From: Rutidosis leptorrhynchoides
Taxonomy: Eukaryota; Streptophyta; Magnoliopsida; Asterales; Asteraceae
Reading direction: 5' to 3'
DNA length: 64,000 nucleotides
NCBI RefSeq assembly: GCF_046630445.1
Contig: NC_092339.1
Location: 55,599,501-55,663,500, forward strand
The translations under genes and the position numbers were made by a program. The notes below the pieces were generated by a model that made no database searches, was not told where the DNA came from, and saw only the letters and a program-made list of their open reading frames with translations. Below, piece by piece: positions 34,005-44,511 of this stretch. Position 1 is the first letter of the stretch; the number at the start of each line of letters is the position of its first letter.

Positions 34005-34628
34005 TTAAGCTGTTGAAGGTGTTGACGAATCTTCTGGAAATAGATGCGGGTATTTCTTCTTCATCTGATCTTCACGCTCCCAGGTGAACTCGGGTCCTCT
34101 ACGAGCATTCCATCGAACCCTAACAATTGGTATCTTGTTTTGCTTAAGTCTTTTAACCTCACGATCCATTATTTCGACGGGTTCTTCGATGAATTGGAGT
34201 TTTTCGTTGATTTGGATTTCATCTAACGGAATAGTGAGATCTTCTTTTACAAAACATTTCTTCAAATTCGAGACGTGGAAAGTGTTATGTACAACCGCGA
34301 GTTGTTGAGGTAACTCAAGTCGGTAAGCTACTGGTCCAACACGATCAATAATCTTGAATGGTCCAATATACCTTGGATTTAATTTCCCTCGTTTACCAAA
34401 TCGAACAACGCCTTTCCAAGGTGCAACTTTAAGCATGACCATCTCTCCAATTTCAAATTCTATATCTTTTCTTTTAATGTCAGCGTAGCTCTTTTGTCGA
34501 CTTTGGGCGGTTTTTAACCGTTGTTGAATTTGGATGATCTTCTCGGTAGTTTCTTGTATAATCTCCGGACCCGTAATCTGTCTATCCCCCACTTCATTCC
34601 AACAAATCGGAGACCTGCACTTTCTACC
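34005..34628 (-). pseudogene. Element C pol, integrase C-terminus and chromodomain only
   Basis: The frame encodes [15 protein letters not shown], the stretch up to the GPF motif (YIGPFKI), then [20 protein letters not shown], and ends in a chromodomain-like segment with [14 protein letters not shown]. It closely matches the last 210 residues of the element 1 polyprotein. Homology stops at about 34628, just upstream of GRKC, where unrelated sequence begins. The apparent start ([10 protein letters not shown]) is therefore an artefact of the junction. The remainder of this pol is not found elsewhere in the window. Confidence 0.92.
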
Positions 34629-35019
34629 ATCACAATTACAACCTAAATGAGAAGACACGAGTGAGTGATCACCCGTATGGCTGATGAAGCCAACTCGTAC
34701 GTGTGATGAATGAATCGTATGGGTGAGTCAATAGCAGGGGTATATAAAGTCTTATGTTCTTCATTTTAGGTTAAGCCTCTCATTTGTTACACACACTCAG
34801 ATCTAGTGAGCTCCTCTGATTCTCTCTCAGTCCAAATCACCCAGGTGGTGAATAATAACTCTAGGTGTTGATCTAATCACACTTGATTTAGTTGTGGTTT
34901 GACTAAATTAATCAAAAAAAAACTTAACCTATTCACTAGAGGGTTTGATTCACTTATTCCGCCATTGTGTGAGTTAAATCTGTTGATTTCTAAGTTTCTA
35001 GTCATGTTTCATCACCTTC
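34629..35019. other. Unclassified segment with a TATA-like promoter motif
   Basis: This roughly 390-bp segment lies between element C's broken pol and the first sequence homologous to element E. On the plus strand it has GTATATAAAG near 34739, followed by a C/T-rich stretch with CTCTCATTTG and GATTCTCTCTCAG, the look of a promoter and transcript start such as an LTR U3/R region. ATCAC occurs at both edges (34629-34633 and about 35010), but TG/CA ends are missing. I cannot assign it to a family. Confidence 0.35.
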
Positions 35020-35915
35020 TATTCTTTCCCCCTCAACTCATATTTTAAAGTATTCATCAATATGCTCCATCCAGTTCTGATTCTCTATATACTTCTAACT
35101 TTCATATCGGTCATTCTTCTTTTTCATCTACCACCGGAAGAATCTATTTACTTCTACTATACTCTTGGGTTTATAGTGTTTCTAGTTCTCCCGTGTCTTT
35201 ATATTGCTATATGCATCGATATATATGGTTTATAATTTCTGGTTTGTCGTTGGGATTTATATGTTCCCTTATATTTCAAAGTCTCTGCTTCTGTCTTCTA
35301 TAATCATTATCATTCACAGTTAATGCTCTCTTTTATTTGCTGTAATTTATACCACAATTTCTATTTCGGAGTTTTGTCCTTTCGTTTCTTCTTCTTGCGA
35401 TTAAGCACCGCTTGTAATGGTCTAGAATTCACAGATATGAATTTCGGAATGAACATTGTTAATGTTCTAGGAAGGAAATTGTGATGGTACGATCTTGACT
35501 TGTCAAATTACTAGAATACCTTGGAAAAGGACGAATCATCAAGAAATATTTTCTTGATATTTTAGAGGTTAAATAGAATATAAGAGTCGTATAGCATGGC
35601 ACATGATGATGTTATGATCTGTGAATCATCACATTCCATTTAGAAACTCAACATGACTTACTGTAATATAATCACATTGATCAAATGTCATTATATTATA
35701 CTAATTCATGCTTCAGTTCGCAATATTACTTCAAAATATTCCTATTTTAAACTTGAATGTTTCAGAATTTAGAAGTAAAATAGTTTCTTTTATGATGTAA
35801 TACAGATAGCGCGAAGAGGTAAATGATTTCAAATAAGAAAAATTAAGAAAATATCTTCAGAAATATGGAGGATATTTATAATGAAAGATATGATGATATT
35901 TTAGAATTTCTAATA

Positions 35916-36131
35916 TCAGAGTATGATGAAGAATATTGTCCGCAGAGGTTTAGAGTCAGGAGCAAGGTATTCGTTAATGACTTCAGCAGGTACTGAATCA
36001 TTTGAATCCTTTGAAGTCAGGTTCAGTCTTTGTAATTTGTCCACAGCCTCCTTCCTACTTTGCTCAATCCATTTTCCAGTTCCAAAACTTCTCTTTTTCT
36101 GCGCTTTACCAGCACACTTCATCATTATCAT
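35916..36131 (-). pseudogene. Diverged ORF2 of the non-autonomous family (element D)
   Basis: 71 codons containing IEQSRKEAVDKLQRLNL, SNDSVPAEVINEYLAPDSK and PLRT. It aligns with ORF2 of E (54233-54517) and element 2 (15541-15762), but the C-terminal HHPS..EIPRY part is out of frame here. It is probably decayed. Confidence 0.45.
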
Positions 36132-36394
36132 CCAGCTTTTACCGTTTAAAGTCGTTTATAGTTTTTGCTGCTTCATCAGCATTTTTTTTCCATTTTTGGA
36201 GAACCAATTCGTAGTTCGGAGTGTTTTTCAGAAACTTCACATTCAAATTAAGTCTAGAAGATAGACGTTATATATACACATATAACTGTTGGCGTAGACA
36301 TCCTGCGAGATTTCAAAATACTGATTGCTAATTTCCAATAATTTGTATGGCAATTCTCATTACAAGATGCGAATGAGTAAATGATGGGGTTTCA

Positions 36395-36592
36395 ATGAAT
36401 AATTATAATGACTTTTTAGAGAGGCTAAAGTCAAAGGGTAATGAAGTTGTTGGTACATCTGCTAATAATGTGGTGGAATGTAAAAGGTTCCCTGGTAACG
36501 ATGGTGTATATCTCAAGGTTATAATAAGGTTAGTCTCTGAAAAGTCGAAGTTGACTTGCTGGAGCTGTGACAAAAATGGCTACTTTGAATAG
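36395..36592 (+). pseudogene. Antisense remnant of a CCHC zinc-knuckle gag
   Basis: On the strand opposite to element D, a 65-codon frame ends in KLTCWSCDKNGYFE and a stop. It resembles a copia-type gag knuckle (CX2CX4HX4C) with the His changed to Tyr and the last Cys beyond the stop. The corresponding places in E (about 54740-54960, plus) and element 2 (15185-15370, minus) hold equally broken versions, always antisense to the element. The fragment therefore entered the common ancestor. Confidence 0.5.
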
Positions 36593-37449
36593 GAGTCGCA
36601 AAGTTATTTTTGCTAATAAATGCCAAAGAATCTGACACGGATACATTGTTTAAACTTTTACTTTAGTTTCAAGAGTTTTCGGGTACATAACTGTGGGTAA
36701 CATGTGGTTGGATCATCATCTCGATTGCTCATCATTCGAAGTGTCTTCAAAAATTTTCGAAGGGTTTGAACACAGATTGTAATCGTTAACATACATTTGA
36801 TGTTCTAACACAGTTTTGAAGTCAAAATATAGCTTGTGAAAGATGTAAGGATCTAAGAGTGATGATTTTAGTCATATCTCAAGTTGAATTTTGAGATTTC
36901 AAAATCAGAATATGTAATTAAATTTTGAATGAGTATGGTTGTTTTGATTTCTATACAAAAATGTATATTGTTGTGAAAGTAGGGAGTATAATGGATGATT
37001 TGCTGAATCAGATTCGAAGAATGTAACATATTAATTGTGAATTTATATATCTCTCGGGTATTACCTACCCGTTAAAAAAAAATTTCACAATTAATATTTT
37101 GTACAAAAGAATTTTATTACAGTCTTTATGAATATATATATATATATTTTCTTCAGATGTAACATAGATTTAATGAGTTAATGTTAAATTAAACTCATTT
37201 GATTTACGGTTGAAACTAGAATTGAATAATCCCTAAAGGCTTTAAAAAGTACATAACTTTTACGCAGTATTTCTTTAATGACATTGAAATTATGAATCAA
37301 TACTTCGTTATTTGTTGATGTATGATGTTCGGTTCGTGGAATTCTTGTGAATTTCGCAAAGTACGAATGATGTTATCTGAAAACTTTCGGGTACATTGAT
37401 GATGAAAGTGTAAAATCAAATATATACTTGATTTATTATGAATTGGAAT
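36593..37449 (-). other. Element D interior, non-coding
   Basis: No supported gene. The internal polypurine-like motif CTCGGGTATTACCTACCCG is at 37053-37071, matching 59206-59227 in E. Confidence 0.5.
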
Positions 37450-37680
37450 TTGTTTGTAACACCCATTTTTCAGTTACACGTTATTTCGAGCGTCATTCAA
37501 AATACGAGGCATGTAAGCGTATATTTGGATCCCAAATAAAATTAGAGTTGATGTTCTAAAACCTTACCATTGGATAATAAATCTCATTACGTTTCCAACG
37601 ATATTTGGTTCATCAAAAAACGGAGCTACGGTTTGAAAGTTACGACCAAAACAAGTTCAGTTTCAGGCTCAGTTCATTGG

Positions 37681-37754
37681 GACTCCGTCCAAACTTTGGG
37701 ACGCCGTCCAAGAATGAAGGGTGGGACGCTGTCCGGCCATTTTGGACGCCGTCC
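37681..37754 (+). repeat. Odd-palindrome cluster 1 in LTR S
   Basis: GGACGCCGTCC at 37699-37709 and 37744-37754, with variants GACTCCGTCC at 37681 and GGACGCTGTCC at 37724. Each reads GGACG, one central base, CGTCC. Confidence 0.9.
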
Positions 37755-38821
37755 AAAGTGCCTAACAGGCCAGCAGCTGTATTTTAAAGGTTTTAAAAGA
37801 GGGTATTTGAGTCTTTTCACTTGGGGTCGGTTTTGAGCCATTAAAACTGATCCACTCTCATTCTTATCCCCATTTCACCTTCTCAAACACTCTCATCAAA
37901 CCATAGTGAGAGAGAGAGAGGTTTTAGCGAGAGAGAGTTGGGGATTTGGAGAAGAAGAAGTGTGATTCGGGTCAGGTCTCAAGAGTTAAAGTTGTTCACC
38001 TCGTTCACGGCTACGTGGTGGTAGTGTTGGTAAGCTCTAAATCCGAATTTCTTTGTTAAGATTATTGTTTGAGTTAAAGTTTGTGCTAGTTAGAGTTATA
38101 ACCCATTTATTGTGAAGTTTGGGGGTTTTTGGGGAAGATTCATGTATGTAAACCCGAATTGGTGACTTAGGGTTTCAATTGATGGAATTGTTAGTTTGGA
38201 CCTTGCATGTGTTAGTTAAACCTTAGAACACTTGTGTTGACTTGATTTTTGGGTGTAAACCCTAATCTAGGTCAAAATGGGTCGAATGGGTATTTTGGGT
38301 CAAGTAAGCTTGATTCGGTGTCAAACTAAGTTATGGGTCAAGATTTGATGAACCAAGTATATAAATGTTTGATTCAAGTGTTAAATGGTATTTTGGAAAG
38401 TTAGTCACTAGCCGTTAGTGATTAAAGATGTTTTTGGGACTTATGTCAAAATGGGTTGACTTAGATGGGTCAAACTTGGTAATGACTTTAATTTTGGATT
38501 AATAGGATGATAAGCAATTTTGGTTAAGACCTAGATTGGTTTAAATGGTGTCAAATATAATTTTAATTAAATTGTACTTGTTGGATGGGTCGGAATTACC
38601 ACCCGTAGTGGTAATTGGTGAAGTCCACTTTATGTGTCTAAATGGGCGGTTTGTGGTGATAGGTGTAAACCCTTGGTTAAGTGTATATCTATATGCGTAT
38701 TATAGGTAAAAGGTTTGTTCGGTTGCTTTTGGAGGCGATTTACGTTTATGACTTGTGCGGGCAATTCGAGGTGAGTGGAATAATTATATGTGTAGGTATA
38801 TAATGTATCTATTTGTTGTAG

Positions 38822-39046
38822 CGTGAAATGTGTAGTGTCGAGGTGCTAAGACACCATGTTTCACGTGAAGAGTGTAGCATCGAGGTGTTAAGATGCCACT
38901 CGGGTGTAGCATCGAGGTGTTAAGATGCCACCTAGGAGTGTAGTGTCGAGGTGTTAAGACACCACTCCGTAAAATAATGAGTGTTGCATCGAGGTGTTAA
39001 GGTGCCACCCTAGGGGTTAGTGGTGCGAGGTGTTAAGTACCCTAAC
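38822..39046 (+). repeat. Six-unit hairpin array with invariant loop and covarying stems
   Basis: Six imperfect repeats each carry the loop GAGGTGTTAA (GAGGTGCTAA in unit 1) between short complementary arms. Inner arms: GTGTC/GACAC (38835-38854), GCATC/GATGC (38877-38896 and 38909-38928), GTGTC/GACAC (38943-38962), GCATC/GGTGC (38986-39005) and GGTGC/GTACC (39022-39041). Outer arms: CGTGAAA/TTTCACG, GAGTG/CACTC, GGTG/CACC, GGAGTG/CACTCC and GTTAG/CTAAC. Both arms change together, and the two imperfect pairs are G-U wobbles only if the plus strand is the RNA. That is the pattern of a folded RNA. Confidence 0.85.
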
Positions 39047-39711
39047 GGATGTTATGAACACCGATGGCGTTTTCGCGAGCGCCGTTCCCTTGTACTATTG
39101 GTTAACCATGGTTATTTGTGTTGTAGCGTAAGCATATTATATTTGTTCATATTATATATGCTTTTGTTATGCTAGCTTGATTATTGGAGGTTATAGCTTG
39201 TAAAAGTGATGATAAGCTAATTGTGTTGCTAGCATGTATGCGGTATGTGAGTAAGTGTTTGCAAGTAGGTATATTATATATGTATGTATATAATTATTGC
39301 ATTCACTAAGCCTCAGCTTACCCCTCTCGTTGTTTACCTTTTTACAGGTATTATGTTATTGATGCTAGCTAGTTGTTAGACTAGACGTGCAGGAGCGGTT
39401 GGGCTTGATGGGGTAGCTTTCGGATAATTGGACGCGGATGGGGGTTTTGGTAGTCCCCGGGATTATGCTCTTGGTATCGAGTTGGGTTGTAGAGTTCTAA
39501 TCCGTCTAAAAAGATAAATGGGTCGAAACTGCTACTTTATTTGTAAAACGTTCATTGTGAGCCCGGGGTTGTAAAACTTGTTTTTATGGTGGCAATATCT
39601 TAGTTTTACTTAATATGTCATATTGTGAAAATGGTTGCGTTGAAAAGTGTCGGGGAGCGAGTTTTTCGCTCGCGTGTAAACAAAAACTGATCAGTACTTT
39701 TTAGTTCATTG

Positions 39712-39786
39712 GGACGCCGTCCCAAATCCTTGGACGCTGTCCCAGTTGTAAAGGCTGGACGCCGTCCCAATTTCTGGACGCCGTCC
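39712..39786 (+). repeat. Odd-palindrome cluster 2 in LTR S
   Basis: GGACGCCGTCC at 39712-39722, 39757-39767 and 39776-39786, and GGACGCTGTCC at 39732-39742, about 130 bases from the LTR end. Confidence 0.9.
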
Positions 39787-39858
39787 AGATGGGCAGTCAC
39801 AGAAATTTTTTTTCTGTGTCGTGTTTTAGGTAAATCAATGTTGGGTTGTTACATTGTT

Positions 39859-40536
39859 GAATTGTGACAGAGATTGTAGTTAACGCTGGTTAAGTTGCAG
39901 CCGAAGGACGTACATTATTGCATATTTGTAATATGAATTAAACGAGTAGTTAAGATTCACATACAATAGCTTAGCACGGAAAGATTTATTTCAAAATATA
40001 TATATATATATATAATATACATATAATTTCTTCAGAGGGAATGAGTTAATTCTTCATAACTCGTTGATACAATATACACGTTATTGATTCGTAATGATGT
40101 CCACAGTGATTCTTGAACTGATGGAGTTTGTGATGTTATCGGTGTTGTTGATTCGGATGTTGACTGTACTGACGATGCTGGTAACGCTGACGGTACTGTT
40201 GATGCTGTTGGTAAAGCAAGTTTAGCTTGTTAATCACACACCATTTTTGTCAGGGTTTCTACTCTTCCTTCTATCATTTTGATTCGCTTAACTGATTTAT
40301 GGTTAGGGCTAGATTAGATAATCTCTAAGACTTTAGAGATTACATAATCGCCGCGGAATGTTTCTCCAATGAAGTTATGAATTAATACTTCGTCAGTTAT
40401 TGTTGTTGGTACTCCTTGGTATCTATGGTGTGTATGACGTTGATGCTCGTGGGACAGATTGTGAAGTTGAGGTTTACGACGCAGTTGTGGTTGGAGGTGG
40501 TAATGGTACTGTTGGCGTTGATGATGGTGGTACTGG
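39859..40536 (-). other. Element D interior downstream of ORF1, non-coding
   Basis: This is the continuation of element D after the S insertion. An inverted repeat around TCTCTAAGACTTTAGAGA lies at 40322-40339, with relatives at about 14108 and 59391. Low-complexity GTT/GCT runs follow; I see no gene. Confidence 0.5.
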
Positions 40537-40971
40537 TTATGTTGCTGATGCTGCTGCTGGTGTTTGTAATCTCTGCACCATATTCTCCAAAGCCACTACC
40601 CGAGCGCGAAGCTCGTTGACTTCTTCTATTACACCGGGGTGATTGTCTGTTCGGACGAGCGGATAAATAAAATCTAAAATTTGATGTAATATATAATCGT
40701 GACGAGATACTCTGGAAATGAGCGAGAAAATGGTGTTTCGGACAGGTTCGCCAGTAAGTGCTTCAGGTTCTTCGTCAAGAGGGCAATGTGGTGGATGGAA
40801 GGGATGACCTTCTTCTTGTCTCCAATGATTGAGGAGGCTACGAACCCATCCCCAATTCATCCAGAATAGGTGATGACCGATTGGTTGATCTATTCCGGTC
40901 ACACTGCTTTCGGAGCTTGAATGGGATTCCATTTCAGAATCTGAGTGACTTGAACTGATGACGAATTCCAT
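40537..40971 (-). CDS. ORF1 of the non-autonomous family (element D)
   Basis: A 144-codon ORF, the first after the primer site. It starts MEFVISSSHSDSEMES (acidic, Ser-rich). It continues with GIDQPIGHHLFWMNWGWVR, LLNHWRQEEGHPFHP, LTGEPVRNTIFSLISRVSRH, then TDNHPGVIEEVNELRARV, and ends in a likely coiled coil. Element E encodes a diverged homologue (59463-59972) with the same landmarks (HQPINYRDYWRKWGWVRD, WRREEGTPYHE, LTGEPVRNT, EEVRELRDRV), and element 2 has a truncated one. Conservation of motifs despite general divergence points to past selection on the protein. I know of no characterised family; a gag-like or RNA-binding role is only a guess. Confidence 0.65.
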   Translation of the reverse strand: MEFVISSSHSDSEMESHSSSESSVTGIDQPIGHHLFWMNWGWVRSLLNHWRQEEGHPFHPPHCPLDEEPEALTGEPVRNTIFSLISRVSRHDYILHQILDFIYPLVRTDNHPGVIEEVNELRARVVALENMVQRLQTPAAASAT

Positions 40972-41045
40972 TTCGTACGATTGGATAAAGGATTTTTTTT
41001 CGATATGAAATGATTTTGGCTAACGGATGGTATTCTAATTACATA

Positions 41046-41162
<117 letters not shown>

Positions 41163-41309
41163 TAAAAAGATTTCGTAGATTACGGAGGACTTTGCGGGAT
41201 ATGTCAGGCAAAGTTTAAAGTAACAGATACGATAAGATATGATTTAGCAGATATGCTAAGATATGAATTTTTGTCTATACACTATTCATGCAATCAATGC
41301 AGCTAGACG

Positions 41310-41484
41310 TGTCTTAGACTAAAAATGATAAGCAGGTAATTTCCTGAGGATGATAAGTAGTTAATTTTCGACACAAAATGATAAGGAAAACTTTTGACAT
41401 GCAGACACGGTCGAAGTCCAGACTCACTAATGCATCCTATCGACTTATCAGTTAGACACACTAATGCAGACCTGGTTCGCTAAG
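41310..41484 (-). other. Element D 5' leader
   Basis: On the minus strand it holds the shared TTAGTG block (41404-41472) followed by three GCTTATCAT-like repeats (41319-41393), the same order as in element 2. Confidence 0.6.
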
Positions 41485-41504
41485 ACCACCGCTCTAATAC
41501 CAAC
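41485..41504 (-). other. Primer-binding site of element D (initiator Met, one mismatch)
   Basis: The minus strand reads GTTGGTATTAGAGCGGTGG beside the LTR. TGGTATTAGAGC differs from the tRNA complement at one base (C to T). Confidence 0.85.
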
Positions 41505-42659
41505 TGAAAGGACCCGTTCATATACATTATAAATGATTCACAATAGTTAATTACATTGCGAGGTATTTGACCTCTATATGATACATTTTACAAACATTGC
41601 ATTCGTTTTTAAAAGACAAACTTTCTTTACATCGAAAATTGACAGGCATGCATACCATTTCATAATATCCACTATCCAATTATAAATTGATTTAATAATA
41701 ATCTTTGATGAACTCAATGACTCGAATGCAACGTTCTTCGAAATATGCTATGAAAGACTCCAAGTAATATCTTTAAAATGAGCAAATGCACAGCGGAAGA
41801 TTTCTTTAACACCTGAGAATAAACATGCTTTAAAGTGTCAACCAAAAGGTTGGTGAGTTCATTAGTTTATCATAATCATTTATTTCCATCATTTTAATAG
41901 ACCACAAGAATTTCATTTCCAGTTCTCATAAATATACGTTCCATGCATAGAGACAAAAATAATCATTCATATGGTGAACACCTGGTAACCGACATTAACT
42001 AGATACATATAAGAATATCCCCTATCATTCCGGGATCCTCTTTCGGACATGATATAAATTTCGAAGTACTAAAGCATCCAGTACTTTGGATGGGGTTTGT
42101 TAGGCCCAATAGATCTATCTTTAGAGTTCGCGTCAATTAGGGTGTCTGTTCCCTAATTCTTAGATTACCAGACTTAATAAAAAGGGGCATATTCGATTTC
42201 GATCATTCAACCATATAATGTAGTTTCAATTACTTGTGTCTATTTCGTAAAACAGTTATAAAAACATCGCATGTATTCTCAGTCCCAAAAATATATATTG
42301 CAAAAGCATTTAAAAAGGGATTAATGAAACTCACACATATAAATATTGTAAAACAGTTAATAAAGCATTTGCATGTATTCTCAGCCCAAAAATGTAAAGA
42401 GTAAAAAGGGAGCAAATGAAACTCACCATACTGTATTTCGTAGTAAAAATACATATAACGTCATTGAACAAGTGCAAAGTTGGCCTCGGATTCACGAACC
42501 TAAATTAATTATATATAATTATGTGTTGGTCAATATTTGTCTAACAAATTAGGTCAAGTCATAGTGTACCACAATCCTAATGCTCGAGACTAATATGCAA
42601 AAGTCAACAAAAGTAAATTTGACTCAAAATAATTTCCAAAAATCTATACATGATTAATA

Positions 42660-43523
42660 TATAGTTTAAATATCGTCGTTTTATATTTTTAAATATTTTT
42701 AAAAGATTTATTAGAGTAAATAATATAATTTATTTATTAATAAATAAAATTTTATATTAAATTTATATAATAAAATATACTTTTATATATATTAAGTAAT
42801 AAAATTTATAAGGTTCATTTAATATCATAAAGATAATATGATAGGTATTATTAAAGTAAGTTATTACACGTAGTAAAATATGTTTGTATCACATATTTAT
42901 TTGATAAAATAATATCTATAATGATAGTAAGTAAAAGTTGTATTATTTTGTAATAATAATTATTATTATAAAAATATCAATATTTATAATTACTAATATG
43001 ACATTATGATAAAACGATAATTCTAATTATGATAACTTTAATATTTACGATAATTTTTAATATTATCTTTAAAATAATAATTCTATTTAAAATAATAATA
43101 ATAATGATATTTTATAGTAACAATGACATTTCTATTAAAATGATAATTTTTATAGTTTTAATACTAACGATACTTTTAATAATAATAGTAATGACAAAAA
43201 TAATAAGAACGATAATTTTATCTAAATCAATATCTTATAATATTTTAATTTCATCATGATACTCTTACTCATTATTTCCTAATCGTTTCATTTAATAGCT
43301 TTTAATCGTCTTTTATATCGTGTTCATAATAATGATAATAATAGTAATCAAAATAATTAGGTGTTACAAATATTTGTTTTAATTAAACTAATATTAATAA
43401 TGATAGTTACTATAACATTATTAACGATAATACTAATAATTATCTTAATGATAATATAGTAATAATAATAATAATAACAATAACAATAACCATTTTTAAA
43501 TAATGATATATATATTAATAATG

Positions 43524-43579
<56 letters not shown>

Positions 43580-43780
43580 TGGATAATAATAATAATACTA
43601 ATTATAACTTTAACGATAATAACGATAGTAATAATAAAAAAAATAACAATTTTTAATGATAAATCCCTTTTATTGATAAAGATAATAATAAGATAAAACT
43701 AGAACGACGATAAAAACGATGATAATAATAATCATTTTTAATAAAAATATCGAAAATTCAATTGATTATAACTTCTAATC
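42660..43780. repeat. AT-rich region with AAT/ATA microsatellites
   Basis: Over 1 kb of nearly pure A/T with runs of AAT units, the longest near 43525-43580. No coding potential. Confidence 0.85.
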
Positions 43781-44343
43781 CATTCATCGAAACCATTCGA
43801 TATCTAAAGGAAAAGTTCTTAATTTTTCGCTAGCTTTCCAAGGACATGCATATCTTATACCTTATCTCAACCGCAAGTGTAACTAATTCAATATTCAACC
43901 TAACCTGTCTAAGGGCAATATCAAAAGTACAAGCATGCATAATCCTAAATACTCGAGCACTAGTCAGGGATACACTATTAGTATGTAAAAGTTAAATTAT
44001 GAGTACTCACGTATCAATATTGAGATTCAATATTGCAGGAAAGGTACGTAGACGCAACGGAAATGATAAACACTATATTGACCTCACAAGCATACCCATG
44101 AACCATACTCAATCACCTCCATAGTTATAACCTATAATTTCCTAAATCCTATCCTACTCGAAAAACAATTTCGAAATCACTCGAACAGCACTCCGTCGTA
44201 ATATTTTATGTATACTAATAATATCTTGAAATAATACATAGTAAATATATATATGTAAATCGATTGAGAGAGTTTAGAGAAAAATATTTTCAAGTTTCTA
44301 TGAAATAATGAAACCTATTGAATTCTATTTATAATATATTTTT

Positions 44344-44511
44344 GAATTATTAAAGTGAATTATTAAAGTATGAATTATTAAAGTGAATTATTAAAGTATG
44401 AATTATTAAAGTGAATTATTAAAGTATGAATTATTAAAGTGAATTATTAAAGTATGAATTATTAAAGTGAATTATTAAAGTATGAATTATTAAAGTGAAT
44501 TATTAAAGTTA
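44344..44511. repeat. 28-bp minisatellite, six copies
   Basis: The unit is two near-copies of GAATTATTAAAGT, the second with AT added (13 + 15 bases). Starts fall at 44344, 44372, 44400, 44428, 44456 and 44484, almost without change, and decay into AAAGT runs afterwards. Confidence 0.95.

Larger units (their letters stand above)
37455..39853 (+). mobile_element. Solo LTR S (Ty3/gypsy type) with TSD TTGTT
   Basis: A 2399-bp LTR with inverted termini TGTAACA...TGTTACA. TTGTT is duplicated at 37450-37454 and 39854-39858, so it is complete. Having no interior, it is a product of LTR-LTR recombination. Plus orientation is inferred from a GA-rich leader near 37908-37940 and a strong splice acceptor TTTACCTTTTTACAG at 39335-39349, with a possible donor GGTAAGC near 38029. 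It contains two clusters of an 11-base odd palindrome (37681-37754 and 39712-39786) and a hairpin array (38822-39046). The frame at 37570-37836 runs through the palindromes and is not credible as a gene. Confidence 0.93.

Noticed and set aside
37570..37836. 88-codon frame in solo LTR S
   Set aside because: It runs through the palindrome cluster of an LTR and has no protein similarity I recognise.
38822..39046. CRISPR-like array (regularly spaced repeats)
   Set aside because: Units are adjacent hairpins in a plant LTR with no unique spacers of even length; this is not a prokaryotic sequence.
42230..42454. 74-codon minus-strand frame with internal duplication
   Set aside because: The duplication is the partial tandem repeat of the element D LTR; there is no domain.
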